From: Antrihabitans stalactiti
Lineage (GTDB): Bacteria > Actinomycetota > Actinomycetes > Mycobacteriales > Mycobacteriaceae
Assembly (NCBI RefSeq): GCF_012932915.1
Contig: NZ_VCQU01000004.1
Coordinates: 310,001 to 374,000 of the forward strand
Reading direction: 5' to 3'
Length of the DNA stretch: 64,000 nucleotides
Shown here piece by piece: positions 60,300 to 64,000 of this stretch (positions within the stretch are counted from its first letter, which is position 1; every line of letters begins with the position of its first letter). Below the pieces are notes generated by a model, which did no database searches, was not told the DNA's origin, and saw nothing but the letters and a program-made list of their open reading frames with translations. The position numbers and the translations under genes are program-made.

Positions 60300-61595
60300 A
60301 TGAGCGCGCGCGTGAGTGGTGTCCTGGCTATGACGGCTGCAGTCCTTGTGGGGCTGGGGTGTATCTCCGCGACGGCGCAACCGCCCGACAACACGACGAC
60401 GACCACCACGACGACGCCGTTCACCACGCCGAACACGGAGAACTGCCCCAACAAGACGACTCCCCCGAAGCCGATCGACGAATCGGAGGTTCCGGCACCC
60501 GGCCAGCCGACCCCGCAGCCGCTACCGGTCCCCGACAAGCCGGTCGGCGGCGACGATCTCGGCAAGTGCGGCTCGGTGACGCCGTCCGGCGCCCCGGGCC
60601 TGCCGAAGGAAATCTCGGCGACGGCATGGGTGTTGTCCGACCTCGATTCCGGCACCGTCGTCGCTGCCAAGGATCCGCATGGTCGCTATCGACCCGCGAG
60701 CACGATCAAGGTGCTGCTCGCCATCGTGGCGCTCCGAGAACTCGATCTGAGCAGAACTGTCGTCGGCACCACCGAAGACGCGGACGTCGACGGCACCCGA
60801 GTCGGGATCGGTCCGGGTGGTCGCTACACGAATCTGCAACTGATGCAGGCACTGGTCATGGCGTCGGGTAACGACGCGGCGCACGCCATCGCCCGCCAAC
60901 TCGGCGGCGACGAGGCGACCGTCGCGAAAATGAACGAGATGGCAAAGTCGTTGGGCGCCCTCGACACTCGGGCCGCGACACCGTCCGGGCTCGACGGCCC
61001 CGGCATGTCCACGTCGGCGTACGACATGGCGTTGTTCTTTCGTGAAGCGATGACGATCCCGAGGTTCGCCGAGCTGATCCACACCGAGCAGGTGCAGTTC
61101 CCCGGTTTCCCCGCCGACAAGCGAATTCCCGACGACAAGGACCATCCCGCGTTCCCGATCGGGAACGACAACCAGCTGCTGTACAACTACGACGGCGCCC
61201 TCGGTGGCAAGACCGGATACACCGACGACGCGCGACAGACCTTCGTTGCAGGCGCGAAGAGGGATGGCCGTCGACTCGCCGTGACGCTGATGAAGGCAGA
61301 CGTGCTGCCGATCCGACCGTGGGAGCAGGCAGCGCGACTACTCGACTACGGTTTCGCGCTCGACAGCACAAAGTCGGTCGGCACGCTGGTCGAGCCGAAC
61401 GGCAGCGTCAAGGATGACCGCGGGTCGGTGGCCATCGCCACGCCGCCTCGCGCTCCACAGTCCACACCCGACCACGTCGGTGAAGACAGCCACTCGGGCC
61501 TGATCAAAGTCGTCGTCGTTCTGGTCGGTCTGATCCTGATCTTTCTTTGCATCGGTGTCGCCGACTCGATCAATAGGCGACGACAGCGTCGTTGA
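60300..61595 (+). CDS. dacB1: D-alanyl-D-alanine carboxypeptidase (DacB-like), membrane-anchored
   Basis: A 431-aa exported penicillin-binding protein. A signal sequence (1-27) precedes a Thr- and Pro-rich extracellular linker (about 28-90, with a run of eight Thr). The S11 peptidase domain has S134-T-I-K137, S189-G-N191 and K304-T-G. A C-terminal helix (about 397-420: VVVVLVGLILIFLCIGVA) anchors it, followed by basic residues RRRQRR. It trims the terminal D-Ala from peptidoglycan stem peptides. From memory it resembles Rv3330. The TACTCT about 9 nt upstream may be the -10. Confidence 0.92.
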   Translation: MSARVSGVLAMTAAVLVGLGCISATAQPPDNTTTTTTTTPFTTPNTENCPNKTTPPKPIDESEVPAPGQPTPQPLPVPDKPVGGDDLGKCGSVTPSGAPGLPKEISATAWVLSDLDSGTVVAAKDPHGRYRPASTIKVLLAIVALRELDLSRTVVGTTEDADVDGTRVGIGPGGRYTNLQLMQALVMASGNDAAHAIARQLGGDEATVAKMNEMAKSLGALDTRAATPSGLDGPGMSTSAYDMALFFREAMTIPRFAELIHTEQVQFPGFPADKRIPDDKDHPAFPIGNDNQLLYNYDGALGGKTGYTDDARQTFVAGAKRDGRRLAVTLMKADVLPIRPWEQAARLLDYGFALDSTKSVGTLVEPNGSVKDDRGSVAIATPPRAPQSTPDHVGEDSHSGLIKVVVVLVGLILIFLCIGVADSINRRRQRR

Positions 61596-61652
61596 CCAAG
61601 TAGCTAGGCGTTATCTAGGACAAGCGATTGGACTGTCTGCCAGGATTAGCCG

Positions 61653-62915
61653 ATGACGTCGGGTCCGGTCGCAGGAGAGACAAGTCATATTCCGACCGAA
61701 ACGGACGTGCTCGTCGTCGGGGCTGGACCGGCGGGTTCTGCTGCAGCAATATGGGCAGCACGACGCGGCTACGGCGTCGTCCTCGCCGACGCGGCTGTGT
61801 TTCCGCGAGATAAGACGTGCGGCGACGGCCTGACCCCACGCGCGATCGGCGAGCTCGAACTGCTGGGCCTTGGCGATTGGATACGCGAGCGGGGCGTCCA
61901 CCGCGGCGTGCGCCTGTGCGGATGGCGTCGAGAAGTCGAATTCGATTGGCCTGGTGGATCTCTGCCGACCATCAGTAGCGCAGTGCCACGCATCGAACTC
62001 GACGACAAGATCCGCACCACCGCCGTCAAGGTCGGTGCGCACATGGTCGAAGGCGCCAAGGCGGTTCGCGCGAACCGGGTGGACGGTCGCGTGCAGTCGG
62101 TGACCTTTCAGACCGTGGGCGGCGATCGCACGATTGCCTGCAAGACACTGGTCATTGCCGATGGCGTCCGGTCGACCCTCGGCAAACAACTAGGCCGAAC
62201 GTGGCATCGCGACACGCCATATGGAGTTGCTGTGCGTGCGTACGTCAAATCGGGCAGGCACGACGATCCGTTCATCACGACCTACTCGGAGTTGCGCGAT
62301 GATTCCCGCAAGTTGCGGCCCGGCTATGGCTGGGTGTTTCCACTGTCGACGGGCGAGGTCAATATCGGTCTTGGCTACCTCGCGACCGACAAACGGCCCG
62401 CGCATGTCGCACTGAAGCCGCTGCTCGACTCGCTTGTGCGGCAGCGTCGCCAGGATTGGCAGTTCGACGGGCCCGTGCACTCGGTTACGTCGGCACTCCT
62501 GCCACTCGGCGGATCGGTGTCCACCGTGGCGGGGCCCAACTGGGCACTGCTCGGGGACGCTGCGGGCTGCATCAATCCACTCAACGGCGAGGGCATCGAC
62601 TACGGGCTCGAGGCAGGCCGCTTCCTCGCCGACCTTCTCGGGGAATCCGACCTCACCGACGCGTGGCCACATCTGCTACGCGCGCACTACGGCAAAGCGT
62701 TCTCAGTCGGCCGACGCATTGCGTGGCTCTCGATGCTGCCTGGTGTGCTGGCACTCAGCGGACCGCCGTTGCTGTGGTCGAAGATATTGGGACGTATATC
62801 CATTCGAGTCCTGGGTAACCTCGTCACCGACGAAGACGTCGACCTGGTCGCGCGCGCCTGGCGTACAGCTGGACGTGGCTCGTTGGTTCTCGACCGTCGC
62901 GCACCATTCGAGTGA
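61653..62915 (+). CDS. Geranylgeranyl reductase-family flavoprotein (MenJ-like)
   Basis: A 420-aa FAD-dependent reductase. VLVVGAGPAGSAAAIWAARRGY binds FAD; FPRDKTCGDGLTPRAI is the family-specific motif; LGDAAGCINPLNGEGIDYGLEAG is the C-terminal FAD motif. The family reduces polyprenyl chains; in mycobacteria MenJ reduces one isoprene unit of menaquinone. Placed after a D,D-carboxypeptidase gene, with weak ribosome-binding site CAGGA. The stop overlaps the next gene's GTG, so the permease is co-translated. Confidence 0.87.
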   Translation: MTSGPVAGETSHIPTETDVLVVGAGPAGSAAAIWAARRGYGVVLADAAVFPRDKTCGDGLTPRAIGELELLGLGDWIRERGVHRGVRLCGWRREVEFDWPGGSLPTISSAVPRIELDDKIRTTAVKVGAHMVEGAKAVRANRVDGRVQSVTFQTVGGDRTIACKTLVIADGVRSTLGKQLGRTWHRDTPYGVAVRAYVKSGRHDDPFITTYSELRDDSRKLRPGYGWVFPLSTGEVNIGLGYLATDKRPAHVALKPLLDSLVRQRRQDWQFDGPVHSVTSALLPLGGSVSTVAGPNWALLGDAAGCINPLNGEGIDYGLEAGRFLADLLGESDLTDAWPHLLRAHYGKAFSVGRRIAWLSMLPGVLALSGPPLLWSKILGRISIRVLGNLVTDEDVDLVARAWRTAGRGSLVLDRRAPFE

Positions 62916-64000
62916 TCGTGATTCGAGCTGGTCTCAGTCGATTGCGTGTGCTCAACCTTCGCGAGATCGCCGCACACGGTGGCCGCACAGCGGCATCGGT
63001 GATCGTCGTTGCCGTCTCTGCCGCACTGTTGATTGCCGTGATTACGACCTACAGCTCGCTCACCGGATCGGTCACACAGCTCACGAAAAGCATCGCCGGC
63101 GATGCGGATCTCGCTGTTACCGGTTTCACCGATACCGGATTCGAAGAGTCCCTGCTGGGCGCCATCGACGCGACCCCGGGGGTCAAGGCGGCGGTCCCGG
63201 TCGTCCAGCTGCAACGTTCACAACCCGAGCCCTTCATCATGTTGGGCGTTGATTTCCGTGCACTGCAACTTCATTCGAGTCTGCAAACCACGTTGGCGCC
63301 GTATCTGAAGATCGATTCCAAGCTTCTGGCGGTCAAGGACGGCGTGCTGGTCGGCGAACAGATGGGCCTCGCAGAAGGTCAACAGTTCGCAGTGTCCGGG
63401 CAGACGCTGACGGCCGCCGTGGTGGTGCCCGCCGACGTCGCGAAGGGCGTCAACGATGGACATTTCGTCGTTGCGCCGCTCGCTTTGGCCCAGCGTGTCG
63501 CGGGTCGTGACCACCGCGTCGATGCCGCGTTCGTGATAGCCGAGCCGAACACCGACCTCGGTGACCTGACGTCGCGAATCACCGATGCGGTCGGGCATCG
63601 GGCGGTCGTATCGGGAACCGGCTTGCGCGCTGCCCAGGTCGAGAATGCCTTGACCCTGACGCGAAGCCTCACCCTGCTCGTCGCAGCAGTATCGCTGGTC
63701 GTTGCGGCGTTCCTTGTCTTCAATGCAATGAATATGTCGGTGGCGCAACGACGTCCGACCATCGCGCTGGTCCGCTCGATCGGCGCCAAGAGGTCGGTCG
63801 TCGCGACCGACGTTGTCATCGAGGCCGCACTGTCGGGCGTCGTGGCGGGATTGATCGGAATCCCGCTCGGACTGGTTCTCGGGTACTGGGCGATCGACCG
63901 CACACCACCGTTCCTATTGCAGATCGTCTCCGCACCGCTCATCTTCGTCGTTCCGTGGATTGCGATTCCGATCACTCTCGTCGCATGCGTGTTCGCCACC
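62912..64000 (+). CDS. FtsX-like ABC transporter permease, 3' end outside window
   Basis: At least 363 aa, open to the edge. It has a basic start, one transmembrane helix (about 27-48: ASVIVVAVSAALLIAVITTYSS), a periplasmic MacB-like domain (about 50-245), then FtsX-type helices: TLLVAAVSLVVAAFLVFNAM with the following MSVAQRRPTIALVRSIGAKR, the classic permease motif. GTG 62912 overlaps the stop of the previous gene (GTGA); GTG 62918 is the other choice. An ATPase partner is expected beyond the window. Confidence 0.85.
   Translation, partial: MIVIRAGLSRLRVLNLREIAAHGGRTAASVIVVAVSAALLIAVITTYSSLTGSVTQLTKSIAGDADLAVTGFTDTGFEESLLGAIDATPGVKAAVPVVQLQRSQPEPFIMLGVDFRALQLHSSLQTTLAPYLKIDSKLLAVKDGVLVGEQMGLAEGQQFAVSGQTLTAAVVVPADVAKGVNDGHFVVAPLALAQRVAGRDHRVDAAFVIAEPNTDLGDLTSRITDAVGHRAVVSGTGLRAAQVENALTLTRSLTLLVAAVSLVVAAFLVFNAMNMSVAQRRPTIALVRSIGAKRSVVATDVVIEAALSGVVAGLIGIPLGLVLGYWAIDRTPPFLLQIVSAPLIFVVPWIAIPITLVACVFAT

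Noticed and set aside
60376-60430. Threonine run (eight Thr) in the D,D-carboxypeptidase as a possible frameshift
   Set aside because: Frame stays open and the S-T-I-K, SGN and KTG motifs follow in the same frame; such linkers are normal in secreted proteins.
1-64000. CRISPR arrays, tRNA/rRNA genes, prophage or IS elements
   Set aside because: No spaced repeat arrays, cloverleaf sequences, transposase or integrase motifs were found by reading both strands.

Overview
The window is chromosomal DNA of a high-GC, mycolic-acid-type actinobacterium (Mycobacteriales; Nocardiaceae/Rhodococcus-like). The genus cannot be fixed by reading. Much of the gene order matches, from memory, the Mycobacterium tuberculosis stretch Rv3283-Rv3330: sseA, Rv3284, accA3, lat, lrpA, pcd, lhr, nei, glpD2, lpdA, Rv3304, amiA1, amiB1, deoD, pmmB, upp, Rv3311, add, deoA, cdd, sdhCDAB, dacB1. 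The match is broken by insertions. No rRNA, tRNA, CRISPR array, insertion sequence or phage gene was seen. Coding density is very high, with many ATGA/TGATG start-stop overlaps.

Layout. 1-4.7 kb: an edge-truncated HTH regulator with a cysteine triad, divergent from a sulfurtransferase/SufE-like pair, then the biotin-dependent acyl-CoA carboxylase alpha chain, a DUF1707 protein and a degenerate GNAT relic. 4.7-7.9 kb: an atypical SDR, a DUF222/13E12-HNH protein with an SOS-box-like site, and a secreted DUF4189 protein. 7.9-15.7 kb: a tight four-gene minus-strand operon of DUF2126-transglutaminase, circularly permuted ATP-grasp/alpha-E, a second transglutaminase and a zinc-ribbon metallopeptidase. 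This is a conserved but functionally unassigned peptide-ligation-type system and the most interesting locus here. 15.8-19.4 kb: lysine catabolism (lat, its Lrp regulator, ALDH7 dehydrogenase). 19.4-30.3 kb: small enzymes including a SpoT-like HD protein, a UbiB-type kinase, Lhr helicase with Nei2 glycosylase, an alcohol dehydrogenase, and a TetR/MpaB divergent pair.

30.2-36.6 kb: glycerol utilisation (glpD/glpK divergent), an aminotransferase, LpdA quinone reductase and a gamma-glutamylcyclotransferase-like protein. 36.6-48.7 kb: two M20 amidohydrolases, an enoyl-CoA hydratase-like protein, and a nucleoside salvage and catabolism set (deoD-pmmB, upp, add, deoA, cdd). This set is interrupted by a type VII secretion cassette (EspC-like protein, NlpC/P60 hydrolase, hypothetical, YbaB-like). 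48.9-52.3 kb: succinate dehydrogenase. 52.3-57.9 kb: FadE5-like acyl-CoA dehydrogenase, DHA2 efflux pump and three TetR regulators. 57.9-60.3 kb: two divergent citrate synthases, one with an N-terminal HTH, flanking a pair of palindromes. 60.3-64 kb: a D,D-carboxypeptidase, a MenJ-like flavoprotein reductase and an edge-truncated FtsX-like permease.

A recurrent regulatory theme is a TANNNT -10 hexamer placed 6-8 nt before the start codon, the arrangement expected for leaderless mRNAs in mycobacteria and relatives. I used it to choose several starts. All functions are inferred from sequence motifs and family knowledge. Nothing was run against a database.
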